Below are positions 34,878 to 43,895 of a DNA stretch of 64,000 nucleotides, one piece after another; the stretch's first letter is position 1, and the number at the start of each line of letters is the position of its first letter. The translations under genes and the position numbers were made by a program. The notes beneath the pieces were generated by a model. The model saw nothing but the letters and a program-made list of their open reading frames with translations, made no database searches and was not told where the DNA came from. The DNA lies in NCBI RefSeq assembly GCF_018614975.1, contig NZ_JAGGNR010000008.1, positions 558,001 through 622,000 of the forward strand, given 5' to 3'. Source of the DNA: Paenibacillus polymyxa (lineage in GTDB: Bacteria > Bacillota > Bacilli > Paenibacillales > Paenibacillaceae).

Positions 34878-35990
34878 CTACTTTATCGCTTCCAATTCCA
34901 GTAATTGGTCACGAATGACAGTTTGGTCAAAATGTTCACCTATAAACACAGCAACATTAGGGACATCTCCTTGAGGTGTGATCTTCATATAATCCGATTC
35001 ACGGTAAGCATACTGGAACCAGAAACGGCTCGCCGTGTCACTAAACGATAAAATGCCTTTTGCTCGATACACGTCTCGTGGCAAAGCAGATACAAATTGT
35101 TCAAATGCTTCGCTGTTCACCGGATGACTGAAATAATGCGTATACACCATGACATGTTCATGTGATGCATGAGGAGTGGAATGCTCATGCCCGTGATCCT
35201 GTTCATGGCTATGGGATGCGTCAGTATTCGTAGCATCGCCTTGGATCGTGTGATGCTCATGTCCATGATTGCAGCCATGTGTACCACAAGCTTCCGTATG
35301 CACATGATGCTCTTGGTGAGCGGGCTTACTTGCTTCAGAAGCTGAATCACGCACGTGCACGTCTGCCCCGCTGCGAAGCAACAGATCCATCTCCACCTCA
35401 CATTTGACCGTAGGGATTACAGGTGCGAAGCCATTCCATTTTGCCAAAAGCTGCTCCAGATCTTGCAGTTCCTGTGCACTCACCCGATCCGTTTTGTTTA
35501 AGAGAAGCACAGACGCACAACGAATCTGCTCCTGCATCAGTTTGAACGTCTGTCCCTTCTGCTCCTGATACAGACCAGATAGATGCGCTGCATCCACAAC
35601 GGTAATGAGGCTTTTCAACTCCAGTCGCATGTAGAGTGAAGTCTCTGTGACCGCATCCAAAATCTCCATTGGGTTCGCGGCACCGGTGGCTTCAATGATG
35701 ATAACATCCGGTGATTCCTCTTGAACAAGATCAGCAAGTTGCAATCCCAAGTCACCACGTACGGTACAACAGATGCATCCACCTAACATCTCTGTCATCG
35801 GAACGGTGGAATCCACAATCTGACCATCCAGATTGACTTCGCCTAACTCATTCATGACCACTGCGGGACGCAAACCCTGCTGTTGCCAATGTTCAATCAA
35901 CTGAACAAGCAGTGTTGTTTTACCACTCCCCAAAAAACCTGACAGTATATATACAGGTATGGATTGTTCTTTTAAAATCGTTTCATTCAT
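34878..35990 (-). CDS. COG0523 (CobW/ZNG1-type) metal-chaperone GTPase
   Basis: The 370-residue G3E GTPase has Walker A SGFLGSGKTT, the metal-binding GGCICC motif, NKTD, and a CobW C-terminal domain (about 290-360). Between them is a His-rich stretch (about 220-280; motifs HQEHHVHTE, HNHGHEHH, HSHEQDHGHEHS), which binds Zn or a similar metal. The family inserts metals into proteins and is often used under zinc limitation. No clear Zur operator was seen upstream. Confidence 0.9.
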   Translation of the reverse strand: MNETILKEQSIPVYILSGFLGSGKTTLLVQLIEHWQQQGLRPAVVMNELGEVNLDGQIVDSTVPMTEMLGGCICCTVRGDLGLQLADLVQEESPDVIIIEATGAANPMEILDAVTETSLYMRLELKSLITVVDAAHLSGLYQEQKGQTFKLMQEQIRCASVLLLNKTDRVSAQELQDLEQLLAKWNGFAPVIPTVKCEVEMDLLLRSGADVHVRDSASEASKPAHQEHHVHTEACGTHGCNHGHEHHTIQGDATNTDASHSHEQDHGHEHSTPHASHEHVMVYTHYFSHPVNSEAFEQFVSALPRDVYRAKGILSFSDTASRFWFQYAYRESDYMKITPQGDVPNVAVFIGEHFDQTVIRDQLLELEAIK

Positions 35991-36161
35991 ACGTTTACAC
36001 CTCTCTGATTGTCCTTCTTGTAACCTGATCTATCTATATCTAGCGAGTGTACACCATCCCGCATTCGTTGTGCAATAACGTTCAACTCTTCCCCAGTACA
36101 TTGCCTGATTCTAACGGATGGTCTATGCTATGAGGACATGTTGATTGAAGGAGGAAGTTTC

Positions 36162-36680
36162 ATGACTAATTCAGTGGAGCAACATCGCCAGGAAGCTCCA
36201 ACTACGGTATCGTGCATGATTGTTACCGTGTCGGACACACGCACCAAAGACACCGATACCAGTGGCCAGCTCATGCACCAGCTTCTCAGTGAATCGGGTT
36301 ATCAGATTGTTGAATACATCATCACACCAGATGAAACGGAGAACATTCGAAGCATCCTGCAAGATGCAGCCGTTCGTGATGATATTGAAGCCGTGCTGCT
36401 TAGCGGCGGAACAGGGATTGCACCCCGAGATACAACTTACGAAGCGGTATCTTCACTGCTCGACAAAGAACTTCCGGGCTTTGGTGAGATCTTCCGTTTT
36501 CTCAGTTACACCGAAGATATCGGTTCCGCTGCCATCCTGAGCAGAGCCGTCGCTGGAACGATTGGACGCACAGCCATATTCTCCATGCCAGGCTCCAAAG
36601 GAGCTGTCCAATTGGCCATGGAAAAACTCATTTTGCCTGAACTGCGGCATGTCATGCGTGAAATATATAAACCCGTCTGA
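36162..36680 (+). CDS. moaB: MoaB-type molybdenum cofactor protein
   Basis: The 172-residue protein has the MPT-binding fold: VSCMIVTVSDTRT at the start, LLSGGTGIAPRDTTYEAV in the middle and FSMPGSKGAVQLAMEKL near the end. MoaB/MogA proteins adenylate molybdopterin. The ATG at 36162 follows GAAGGAGG; an ATG at 36138 lacks one. Stands alone with a terminator over its stop codon; no other Mo-cofactor gene lies nearby. Confidence 0.9.
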   Translation: MTNSVEQHRQEAPTTVSCMIVTVSDTRTKDTDTSGQLMHQLLSESGYQIVEYIITPDETENIRSILQDAAVRDDIEAVLLSGGTGIAPRDTTYEAVSSLLDKELPGFGEIFRFLSYTEDIGSAAILSRAVAGTIGRTAIFSMPGSKGAVQLAMEKLILPELRHVMREIYKPV

Positions 36681-36697
36681 AGAATCAGACGGGTTTT
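36669..36697 (+). terminator. Terminator overlapping the moaB stop codon
   Basis: AAACCCGTCTGA-AGAA-TCAGACGGGTTT and further T residues; the TGA stop is within the 5' arm. Confidence 0.9.
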
Positions 36698-36755
36698 TCG
36701 GGTTTATTTTCAGCTGTACGATACGAATTGCAAGGTTCAGCGCTCCCCTCTGCTC

Positions 36756-37310
36756 CTACCTTAATTGCCCCAATACTTGTTGGAACACCTGCATAACATC
36801 CTGTTCATACTTGTCCTTTTCCCCACCGGAAGCTGTATAAACAAGTGAGACGTATCCTTTGCTGCGAATCGTTGTCCGGCCAAGCGCATTCTCCAAGACA
36901 GCCTCGTCGCTATTCTCACTATACATTTGTTTCATGCTGGCAGCACGGGTTGCCGCATCACTGAAAATATGAACTTTCACGATGTGTCTGCCACTTCCAT
37001 TCAACAAGTACATATAAGAGATCCCACCATGACCGTCATCGGCAGACATATTATTCATCAGCTGAATGCCTTTTGCTTCAAAACTCTTGCTGATCTCACT
37101 CACCAATTCACCGTTTAATCCGTGTCCTTGACTCTGTGCCCGCACATTTCCTTCATCTGTCGCTTCGCGGGTGTAGACCTTCCGCTCCTGCTCAATGGAT
37201 GATGCCGAACAAGCCACCAGGGCCCAGATACTCGCGATCAACACGCCACTTACAAGTACCGACTTGATTGTTCTTCCAACCAGACTTTGGCCTTTTCTAC
37301 GAAACCACAT
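36756..37310 (-). CDS. Putative lipoprotein
   Basis: The 184-residue protein has a basic N-terminus (MWFRRKGQS), a hydrophobic signal and the lipobox ALVAC-S at about residue 35. The mature part is polar with a region rich in Gly, Ser and Asp (NNMSADDGHGGISYMYLLNG) and no known domain. The start at 37310 follows AAAGGAAGG; the frame is open for 13 more codons without a site. Function unknown. Confidence 0.75.
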   Translation of the reverse strand: MWFRRKGQSLVGRTIKSVLVSGVLIASIWALVACSASSIEQERKVYTREATDEGNVRAQSQGHGLNGELVSEISKSFEAKGIQLMNNMSADDGHGGISYMYLLNGSGRHIVKVHIFSDAATRAASMKQMYSENSDEAVLENALGRTTIRSKGYVSLVYTASGGEKDKYEQDVMQVFQQVLGQLR

Positions 37311-37384
37311 GCCAATCCTTCCTTTCCAGCCACATGTACTGTGACTCAATCAGGTAGAATTAGCATGTCTAAGGGCTTAGAATC

Positions 37385-38404
37385 TTATGCGGATGGCAGA
37401 TCTGATATTATATTGACTACCGTCCGACCTACTGCACCACCTTGGAGTATCGTCTCCAGCGTATGAGGCAACTGGTCTAGCGAAATTTCCCGGATTCCCA
37501 GTTCCAGCGCACGCTCCGGTTTCCATTCTCCGCCGAGCAGTTTCCACAATCGTTCCCGACGTTCCATTGGACAATATACAGAGTCTATACCAATAAGCTG
37601 GATGCCACGCAAAATAAACGGAAGTACCGTGGATTCAAAAGCTGTGCCTCCAGTTAACCCGGATACCGCTACCGCACCTCCGTATTGAACTTGTTTCAAT
37701 CGCTCCGCGAGTGCTGGACCTCCTGTCGGATCAACAACTCCCGCCCAGAGCTGTTTGCCCATGGCTCCTTTAGCTGGAGCATCTGCTTCTTCACGAGTGA
37801 TAACCTCTGAAGCTCCCAAGTTTCGGAGCAATGGCTCCTCCTGCTCCTTCTTGCCTGTGCTGGCTGTTACTTCAAAACCAAGTTTCGCCAGAATGGCAAC
37901 TGCCATACTGCCAACACCACCCGTTGCACCCGTAACCAGAACCTTGCCCATCTCCGGTGTCACTCCAGCCTGTAACAGCGCATCTACCGAAAGTGCAGCC
38001 GTAAATCCTGCCGTTCCAATTGCCATGGCTTCTTTCTCACTGAGACCTGGTGGCAGAGGTACCAGCCATTCACTGCGTAGACGCGCATACTCGCTGTACC
38101 CTCCGTAATGGGATACCCCAGGTTCAAATCCTGTACTGATCACCCGATCTCCTGGTGCAAAACGTCCACTTATCGACTCCTCAACCGTTCCGGCCAGATC
38201 AATTCCCGGCACCATCGGGTATTCACGAACGACACCACCCTTTTCAAGAGTCGCTAGTCCGTCTTTATAGTTGACACTGGAATACTGCACCTGCACCGTT
38301 ACATCTCCATTTGGCAGATCTTCCTTCTTCAGTTGCTCTATAGCAGCTCTCACACCGCTCTGTTCTTCTTTACGGACAACATATGCGTTAAAAGGGTTTT
38401 TCAT
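37385..38404 (-). CDS. YhdH/YhfP-type quinone oxidoreductase (MDR family)
   Basis: The 339-residue protein is a medium-chain reductase without zinc: SSVNYKDGLA at the substrate side, GIDLAGTVEES, GDRV, and the NADPH-binding ATGGVGSMAVAILAKLG. The set and length fit YhdH/YhfP/AcuI, which reduce quinones or acrylyl-CoA. Substrate unknown. Start with GAAGGAG. Confidence 0.88.
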   Translation of the reverse strand: MKNPFNAYVVRKEEQSGVRAAIEQLKKEDLPNGDVTVQVQYSSVNYKDGLATLEKGGVVREYPMVPGIDLAGTVEESISGRFAPGDRVISTGFEPGVSHYGGYSEYARLRSEWLVPLPPGLSEKEAMAIGTAGFTAALSVDALLQAGVTPEMGKVLVTGATGGVGSMAVAILAKLGFEVTASTGKKEQEEPLLRNLGASEVITREEADAPAKGAMGKQLWAGVVDPTGGPALAERLKQVQYGGAVAVSGLTGGTAFESTVLPFILRGIQLIGIDSVYCPMERRERLWKLLGGEWKPERALELGIREISLDQLPHTLETILQGGAVGRTVVNIISDLPSA

Positions 38405-38515
38405 CGATAGCCACTCCTTCTTTGGATTTTATATATTTTTTCATTAAGCACATGAAATGTTCGCATTCAGGCTTAACGGCTCCCTTTTACCTTTGGATTC
38501 TTCAGATGTTGATGA

Positions 38516-39169
38516 TCAAGCTCTGTCTCTTCTGAGCGTTAACAGATAGATTAGTGGACCCACAATAGGGATGATCCCCGCCGCTGCCCAAGCTGGTGAA
38601 CGTCGACTTACTTCAGTATCCCTGTATATCCCAAGCATCGAAAGTAAGGTCAGTAGTACAAAATCAATCGTCATGATATGTACAAAGGCAGATTGCTTGA
38701 ATGCTTCCATATATACATCCGGATGACCTTGCATCACGGCATAAAATGCCGTCCCCAGCGTCAACAGCAGAAGGACTACATGCGTCAACTTGTGGGCTGC
38801 TACCCGTCCAATACCCGCCTCACGCTGACGACCAAAATGCAAGCTTGCGTAACCCGAAGCTCTATTTGCGGATGATGACCATGCATAATAGGGAAGCAGG
38901 GCAAAAGCACCCAGTCCAAAAGAAAGTATGACAAAAGGCCAAACCGGTACTCGGCCACCTCGTTCTTTCACAGATGTTCTTAACAGCATACAGGCATACA
39001 CTGCCGGGAAAATACCTAACCACGAAAACACAGTAAGTAACCAAGGCTCTTTGCTTTGCATTGTGATCAGTTCTTTGAATATTGGATCACTTCCAGGTGA
39101 CTGCCCCGGTGCCAACAACAAGGTATAGGCAATAAAAGTGATCCAGAGCAGCCCTAATATCCATCTCAT
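38516..39169 (-). CDS. Hypothetical membrane protein
   Basis: The 217-residue protein has five hydrophobic segments (about 3-18, 42-60, 70-90, 125-145, 160-180, with a further one near 190-208) and a basic loop. No motif recognised. ATG 39169 follows GAGGAGG; an upstream in-frame start lacks one. The oxidoreductase gene lies downstream but 110 bases separate them. Confidence 0.65.
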   Translation of the reverse strand: MRWILGLLWITFIAYTLLLAPGQSPGSDPIFKELITMQSKEPWLLTVFSWLGIFPAVYACMLLRTSVKERGGRVPVWPFVILSFGLGAFALLPYYAWSSSANRASGYASLHFGRQREAGIGRVAAHKLTHVVLLLLTLGTAFYAVMQGHPDVYMEAFKQSAFVHIMTIDFVLLTLLSMLGIYRDTEVSRRSPAWAAAGIIPIVGPLIYLLTLRRDRA

Positions 39170-39382
39170 GTCTGCACCTCCTCTTACTTTCATCCCCTAC
39201 AGCTGTGGGATTGAATCAATAGTTGCATAATTTGGCGGCTCCTGCGCTTTCCCGAGAAATAATTACTGCTTTTCCCCTACAACCTCTTGAATTGTGCATG
39301 ACTATTTCCAGTATAGCCTGTTACCTTGGAAGTCTGTCCATGAGATTTCTTACATCACTGGTCCATCTCATCGGGATCATAT

Positions 39383-39425
39383 CAAAAAAAAGGCATAAGC
39401 CAGTATTCCTCACTGGTTATGCCTC
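39383..39425 (-). terminator. Terminator of the NAD salvage operon
   Basis: GGCATAAcCAGT pairs with ACTGGcTTATGCC on the minus strand, followed by eight T residues, just after the pncB stop codon. Confidence 0.9.
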
Positions 39426-39446
39426 TCTGTAATTCTTATGTGTAGA

Positions 39447-40901
39447 TCATCCCTCTGTGGATTTCACATGTTCCATAATGAGCTTCTGCTTCATATTCCA
39501 AACCGCTGGGCTGATATTCACACGGTAGATCTCCGGGTTAAGTTTACGTTGGTATTCAGGCCAGAAGAGGTCCATCTGCTCCCGATGATACGCCCGAATC
39601 TCATCCAAATTAGGCAGGTCATACACTTTGTGTCCGTTGACAAAGATCGGCTCCAGCATATTGACCGCTTCGTAGCGGGTAACGGTCTTTTTCAGATAAG
39701 GGTGTAGCGGGTTGAACAGCTTGAGCGGTCCGCCCTGTAGCGGCTGCTCTTCATCTGGATAGCAGATATAATCTGCAATCGCTTTGCCATGTTTCGGATC
39801 AATGATCCGGAACACTTCCTTTTTACCTGGAGTGGACACCTTTTCAGGATTGGCAGATATTTTGATCGTAGGCAGCATGGCACCGTCCACTTCACGCTCC
39901 ACCAATTTGTACACTCCACCCAAAGATGGCTGGTCAGAAGCCGTAATCAACTGTGTACCAACCCCCCATGTATCTATCCGTGCTCCTTGAGCCTTCAGGT
40001 TGAAAATCGTATTTTCATCCAAATCATTGGATGCTACAATTTTCACATAATCCAGCCCAGCCTCATCCAGCATCTGACGTGCCTGAATGGACAAGTATGC
40101 AAGGTCACCACTGTCCAGACGAATCGCATTCATCTTTTTGCCCTGGCTCTCCAGCTTCTTGGCTGTGTTGATCGCATGTGGCACACCACTTTTCAAGGTA
40201 TCAAAGGTATCCACCAACAGGGTCACATGATCCGGCAGCACTTTGGCATAGACGTCAAACGCCTCCTGCTCTGTCATAAAGCTCTGCACCCATGAATGTG
40301 CATGCGTACCTGCTGTTGGGATTCCGAAGCGCTCTCCGGCCAACATGTTGGACGTTGCATGGAAGCCTGCTACATACGAAGCACGTGCGCCCCAAATGGC
40401 GGCATCGGCTTCCTGTGCACGCCGTGTACCGAATTCGAGCAACGTATCCTGTTGTGCTACCTGTTTGATCCGCGAAGCCTTGGTTGCAATTAACGTCTGA
40501 TAATTCATGAAGTTAAGTATCGCCGTCTCCACCAATTGTGTCTCCATAATGGAGCCTTCTACCCGAATGAGCGGTTCGTCAGGGAAAACAATTGCACCCT
40601 CCTTCATGGAATGAATCGTCCCCTGAAATGAAAACTGGAGCAACTCTTCCAGAAAGACCGGATCGTAATTTTCCTCTTGTTTGGATAAAAATTTGATGTC
40701 GTCCATCGTAAAATGAAGTTCGCTGATATAGTTCACAATCCGTTCCAATCCGGCAAATACCGCATAACCGTTACCAAAAGGAAGCTTACGGAAATAGGCT
40801 TCAAATACCGCCTTCCGCTTGTGAGTACCATTCACCCAATGGGCGTACATCATATTGATCTGATATTTATCCGTATGTAAAGCCAGGCTAGTTGTCTGCA
40901 T
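39447..40901 (-). CDS. pncB: Nicotinate phosphoribosyltransferase
   Basis: The 484-residue protein carries NAPRTase signatures: ALHTDKYQINMMYAHW at the start, FEAYFRKLPFGNGYAVFAGLE, EFGTRRAQEADAAIWGARA, GTHAHSWVQSF with the catalytic His, and IRLDSGDLAYLS. It converts nicotinate and PRPP to nicotinate mononucleotide. The ATG at 40901 (MQTTSLALHTD) is well placed after GAGAGG; two upstream Met codons are too close to it. Third gene of the nrtR-pncA-pncB group, 195 bases after pncA. Confidence 0.92.
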   Translation of the reverse strand: MQTTSLALHTDKYQINMMYAHWVNGTHKRKAVFEAYFRKLPFGNGYAVFAGLERIVNYISELHFTMDDIKFLSKQEENYDPVFLEELLQFSFQGTIHSMKEGAIVFPDEPLIRVEGSIMETQLVETAILNFMNYQTLIATKASRIKQVAQQDTLLEFGTRRAQEADAAIWGARASYVAGFHATSNMLAGERFGIPTAGTHAHSWVQSFMTEQEAFDVYAKVLPDHVTLLVDTFDTLKSGVPHAINTAKKLESQGKKMNAIRLDSGDLAYLSIQARQMLDEAGLDYVKIVASNDLDENTIFNLKAQGARIDTWGVGTQLITASDQPSLGGVYKLVEREVDGAMLPTIKISANPEKVSTPGKKEVFRIIDPKHGKAIADYICYPDEEQPLQGGPLKLFNPLHPYLKKTVTRYEAVNMLEPIFVNGHKVYDLPNLDEIRAYHREQMDLFWPEYQRKLNPEIYRVNISPAVWNMKQKLIMEHVKSTEG

Positions 40902-41096
40902 TTGTCTCATCCTCTCTGACTTCCGCTCGTGCCCCCATATTTCATCTGAGGACACGGGTTAACATATGGAGACTTATTCTTCATGATTCTGTTCATCTGT
41001 ATTAAACAAACAAGTCTCCCCTAAAACTCTATACACCATTCACCACATTCATCCGGTTCCTAACATGAGGTCAACCAAACATGACTATGGAGAAAA

Positions 41097-41654
41097 TTAA
41101 GCCAAGACTGTTTCGCTCGCCTTAACCACCGAAGCACCAAGGCTGGAACGAAAATGTCCAAGTGCCCACTCATGCCCTGCCGGATTGAAGCTGGCAACGG
41201 CATCTTCATATACCGTAATATGAAAACCCTTATTGTAAGCGTCCACTGCAGTATGCAATATGCAAATATCCGTACATACCCCTACGAGTGCAATATCTGT
41301 AATACCACGTGCACGCAGTCTGAGTTCCAGATCTGTTCCACAGAATGCGCTGTATCTCGTCTTATCCATCCAACGAATATCGTTTTTCCGTTCTTCCATC
41401 ACTTGGGCAAGACGACCATATAACTGTCTTCCCTCCGAATTTCTGATGTTATGAGGTGGGAAAAGTACAGTCTCCGGGTGATACGGATCATTCTCTTCGT
41501 GTAGATCCACAGCCATGATTACCTCATGTTTGTTCTTACAATAGGCCTCGGTTACAGCTGCAATCGTCTCTTCGATCTCTACTGCTGGCTGACCTACAGG
41601 CAAAGAACCTGTCACAAAATCTTTCGTAAAATCAATGACAATCAGTGCTTTCAT
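41097..41654 (-). CDS. pncA: Nicotinamidase (isochorismatase-fold hydrolase)
   Basis: The 185-residue cysteine hydrolase has the catalytic Asp in ALIVIDFTKDF, the Lys in DKTRYSAFCGT, and the nucleophile Cys in GVCTDICILHTAVDAY. It probably converts nicotinamide to nicotinate for the pncB product. ATG 41654 follows AAGGGAG. It lies between the NrtR-like gene and pncB on the same strand, which supports the NAD role over other isochorismatase-family functions. Confidence 0.85.
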   Translation of the reverse strand: MKALIVIDFTKDFVTGSLPVGQPAVEIEETIAAVTEAYCKNKHEVIMAVDLHEENDPYHPETVLFPPHNIRNSEGRQLYGRLAQVMEERKNDIRWMDKTRYSAFCGTDLELRLRARGITDIALVGVCTDICILHTAVDAYNKGFHITVYEDAVASFNPAGHEWALGHFRSSLGASVVKASETVLA

Positions 41655-41721
41655 CGTCAACACTCCCTTAGCCCAGAAATGGTTGATCCTGATTTAATCC
41701 AATTGACACATCTACACCTTA

Positions 41722-42525
41722 TTACGTATAGATAGAAAGGCGTGGTACGAGTTCTGTAAAACGATATAGCTGCGCTGGACGTTGCGAGTACTGGTTGGAA
41801 CTCACCAGGTTCCCCTCTTCATCCCGTACTTCTTCCACAATGCCTTTACGACTGCGGGTAGACGTAATCTTGCGAATGAAGTTTGGTTCTTCAAAATCCG
41901 GTACAACACTTTGAATAACCTGATATAATTCACTTAATGTAAAATCACGTGGCAGGAACTGACGAGCAATCGTCGTTTCCAACATCTGCTGTTGAATACG
42001 TCGATAAGCATCTTCGATGATTGTTCTGTGATCAAAGGCAAGTTCCAGTTCTTGCAGCGCCTCCTGAATGGTGAACAATCCAACATCCTCAGCATCATCT
42101 GCTGCTTGGCGTTGATCCAGCATCCATTCTTCTACAAGTGCAAAAAATGCGTGAGAGATAATCCAGCCCCTCGGGTCACGACCCGGCTGACTGTATACAT
42201 TCAAGTACTCCAGATGTCCACCATCTACTCCTGTCTCTTCCATCAGTTCACGCTTTGCTGCACCGTAGATGGATTCATTCTCCTGACAAAATCCACCGGG
42301 TAATGCCCATCTGCCTGCAAAAGGCCAGCCTTTGCGCTTGATCAGCATCACTTTCAGTTCCCGAATGGGGAGCGTCTTCGTCACCGTCTTGCGCTCCCGT
42401 TTGGTTAGGGTGAACATAACGATATCCGCAGGAACACCATCGGGGGTACGATACTTTTTGGAACTATAAGCACGTGCTGCTTGTTCTTCACTCTCTGCAT
42501 TGAAGTGTTCGTAGTTTTCGCTCAT
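41722..42525 (-). CDS. nrtR: NrtR-type regulator: Nudix domain plus C-terminal winged helix
   Basis: The 267-residue protein has an N-terminal Nudix domain with box GGFCQENESIYGAAKRELMEETGV and, after about residue 190, a winged-helix region (FLPRDFTLSELYQVIQSVVPD ... FIRKI ... GIVEEV ... RPAQLYRF) typical of NrtR regulators, which bind ADP-ribose or related nucleotides and control NAD genes. The Nudix box still has the R-E-x-x-E-E residues, so hydrolysis may remain. Start ATG 42525 after GGTGG. First gene of the NAD salvage group. A palindrome on its promoter (42560-42572) may be its own operator. Confidence 0.85.
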   Translation of the reverse strand: MSENYEHFNAESEEQAARAYSSKKYRTPDGVPADIVMFTLTKRERKTVTKTLPIRELKVMLIKRKGWPFAGRWALPGGFCQENESIYGAAKRELMEETGVDGGHLEYLNVYSQPGRDPRGWIISHAFFALVEEWMLDQRQAADDAEDVGLFTIQEALQELELAFDHRTIIEDAYRRIQQQMLETTIARQFLPRDFTLSELYQVIQSVVPDFEEPNFIRKITSTRSRKGIVEEVRDEEGNLVSSNQYSQRPAQLYRFTELVPRLSIYT

Positions 42526-42558
42526 GGGCACCACCGACTATTTTCATTTTGATAATTT

Positions 42559-42587
42559 CATTATGACATAATAATATATTTTGTCAA
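42559..42587 (-). promoter_or_regulatory. Promoter with overlapping palindromic operator
   Basis: TTGACA (42587-42582), a 17-base spacer and ATAATG (42564-42559) on the minus strand. ATTATG-A-CATAAT (42560-42572) is a perfect palindrome over the -10 box. A longer inverted repeat TGACA...TGTCA spans 42564-42586. Candidate NrtR operator for nrtR-pncA-pncB. Confidence 0.65.
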
Positions 42588-42603
42588 CCGCAGGATTCGT
42601 GCG

Positions 42604-43008
42604 TTACGTTCTCGGGCGTGCTATGCGGAATGTCGCCGTTGCCATACATCCCAACGTGCCTGATGCATCACGAACCTCCGATTGAGTCGTAACACTGCGT
42701 CCTGCTTGATGCAGTACCGTAGCTCTCACCATTAACTCCCCTTGTTTCATCGGTGCAAGAAAATGCACGTTCAGATTCGTTGTCACACAGCCGTCCACTT
42801 CCATTGCTGCTGTTGAAACCATACCCATCGCTTGATCCATCAGTGAAGTTAATACGCCCCCATGAATAATCCCCATGGAGTTCGTATGCTGTTCGCCTGC
42901 TGTCAGCGCGATCTGTACTTCTTTGCCGTCTCCTTTAATATAACGACATCCGAGAAATCCCCAGAATCGTCCGTCTCCGTCTTCCACCATTTTGTCCAAA
43001 ATACTCAT
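42604..43008 (-). CDS. PaaI-type hotdog thioesterase
   Basis: The 134-residue protein has hotdog-fold signatures: H-G-G-V-L-T-S-L-M-D-Q-A in the central helix with the family HGG, and VTTNLNVHFLAPMKQGE in the following strands. It likely hydrolyses acyl-CoA thioesters. The NrtR promoter follows its stop, within 20 bases, so it is not in the NAD unit but upstream of it. Start ATG with AAAGGAG. Confidence 0.88.
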   Translation of the reverse strand: MSILDKMVEDGDGRFWGFLGCRYIKGDGKEVQIALTAGEQHTNSMGIIHGGVLTSLMDQAMGMVSTAAMEVDGCVTTNLNVHFLAPMKQGELMVRATVLHQAGRSVTTQSEVRDASGTLGCMATATFRIARPRT

Positions 43009-43099
43009 TATTCATTTCTCCTTTATTCACTGTACGTATCAATCTCTCTTGATGTCATGTGCCTTTATCATTAAAAATCAGCTGCGCCACACAAAATAA

Positions 43100-43275
43100 C
43101 CCCACAGCGTGGAGCTTTGCTTGGAATTATATTCCGAGTACTTGGCGATAGCCACTCCACGTTAACAGTTATGCAATGTAAGAAAAGCTTCTGATCGAAG
43201 TCTTATCGCTGATGCCACATTCGTGGTTTAGCGGTTGCTTTTCTTGCGATTATCGAATTATTCAGCTCCGCTGAA
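43100..43275. ncRNA. Multi-branched structured non-coding element
   Basis: Two nested folds are seen. First: CGTGGAG (43108-43114) with CTCCACG (43155-43161), enclosing GGAAT-TAT-ATTCC (43123-43135) and TGGC-GATA-GCCA (43143-43154). Second: AAGAAAAGC (43180-43188) with GCTTTTCTT (43237-43245), enclosing a TTC...GAA hairpin and CGCT...AGCG around CCAC-ATTC-GTGG (43207-43233). A TTCAGC-TCC-GCTGAA hairpin follows (43261-43275). The sequence lies between the ricA terminator and the PaaI gene, and has no open frame. The strand cannot be decided; it may be a dispersed repeat rather than an RNA gene. Confidence 0.5.
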
Positions 43276-43297
43276 AATTTAAAAATTCTACAATCAT

Positions 43298-43325
43298 CAA
43301 AAAAGGCGCGGACAGCGTCCGCACC
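43298..43325 (-). terminator. Terminator of ricA
   Basis: GGTGCGGAC-GCT-GTCCGCGCC followed by six T residues on the minus strand, immediately after ricA. Confidence 0.9.
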
Positions 43326-43335
43326 CTCCCGTCAT

Positions 43336-43785
43336 TTAACCGCAACTGGTCGGAGGTGAATCTGTTCCAGCCTCCACGTTTACTTTTTCAGAAACCGTAT
43401 CCCGGATTACGGAGATCACTAGTTGAAGCAAGTAGTTGATGTCGCTCTGGCTCTGCTGGAATTCCGTAACCAATGGAATACTGTCCAGTTCGCTTTGCAG
43501 ATCGTCAATTTCCTGTTCAATTTTGCTGACCATCTCCACATTTTTGAAGCTTTCAAAAGCAACAATCTCTTTTTGTTTCTTCTTGATCATTGCAATCAAC
43601 TGCTGGATGCGCTCATGATCCCGAATTTTGGTTTCAGCCTGTTGAAACTGTCTAACTTCCTCACTCGTTCCGAGCATATCAGCCAATTCTTTGGCTTTTC
43701 CCATAATGTCGTCGCGTATGACCAGATTGCGCGTATCGTAGGTAGGCATTCCGTAATGGTTGTACTGCACTTCTTCCTGCGCCAC
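43336..43785 (-). CDS. ricA: RicA/YmcA-type protein (DUF964)
   Basis: The 149-residue protein is a helical DUF964 (YlbF/YmcA) member: MGKAKELADMLGTSEEVRQFQQAE then a coiled coil of Lys/Glu and the C-terminal ESPPTSCG-like tail (GTDSPPTSCG) with Cys. Position directly after miaB as in Bacillus points to RicA, which with RicF and RicT forms an iron-sulfur complex that directs RNase Y processing and competence/biofilm control. GTG start with GGAGCG. RNase Y is encoded in this same window. Confidence 0.8.
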   Translation of the reverse strand: MAQEEVQYNHYGMPTYDTRNLVIRDDIMGKAKELADMLGTSEEVRQFQQAETKIRDHERIQQLIAMIKKKQKEIVAFESFKNVEMVSKIEQEIDDLQSELDSIPLVTEFQQSQSDINYLLQLVISVIRDTVSEKVNVEAGTDSPPTSCG

Positions 43786-43895
43786 TGAAATCGCTCCATT
43801 CTATGAGATGATATAAGATGAATACTCGACGTTGCATTAAGCTCAGTAGACTGCTCAGTGACCGCTACGGTGTCGGATCGTTCTTTTGATCGCTG

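Noticed and set aside
34878..36137. Zur-type operator near the COG0523 gene
   Set aside because: No sequence close to the Bacillus Zur box was found in the upstream region.
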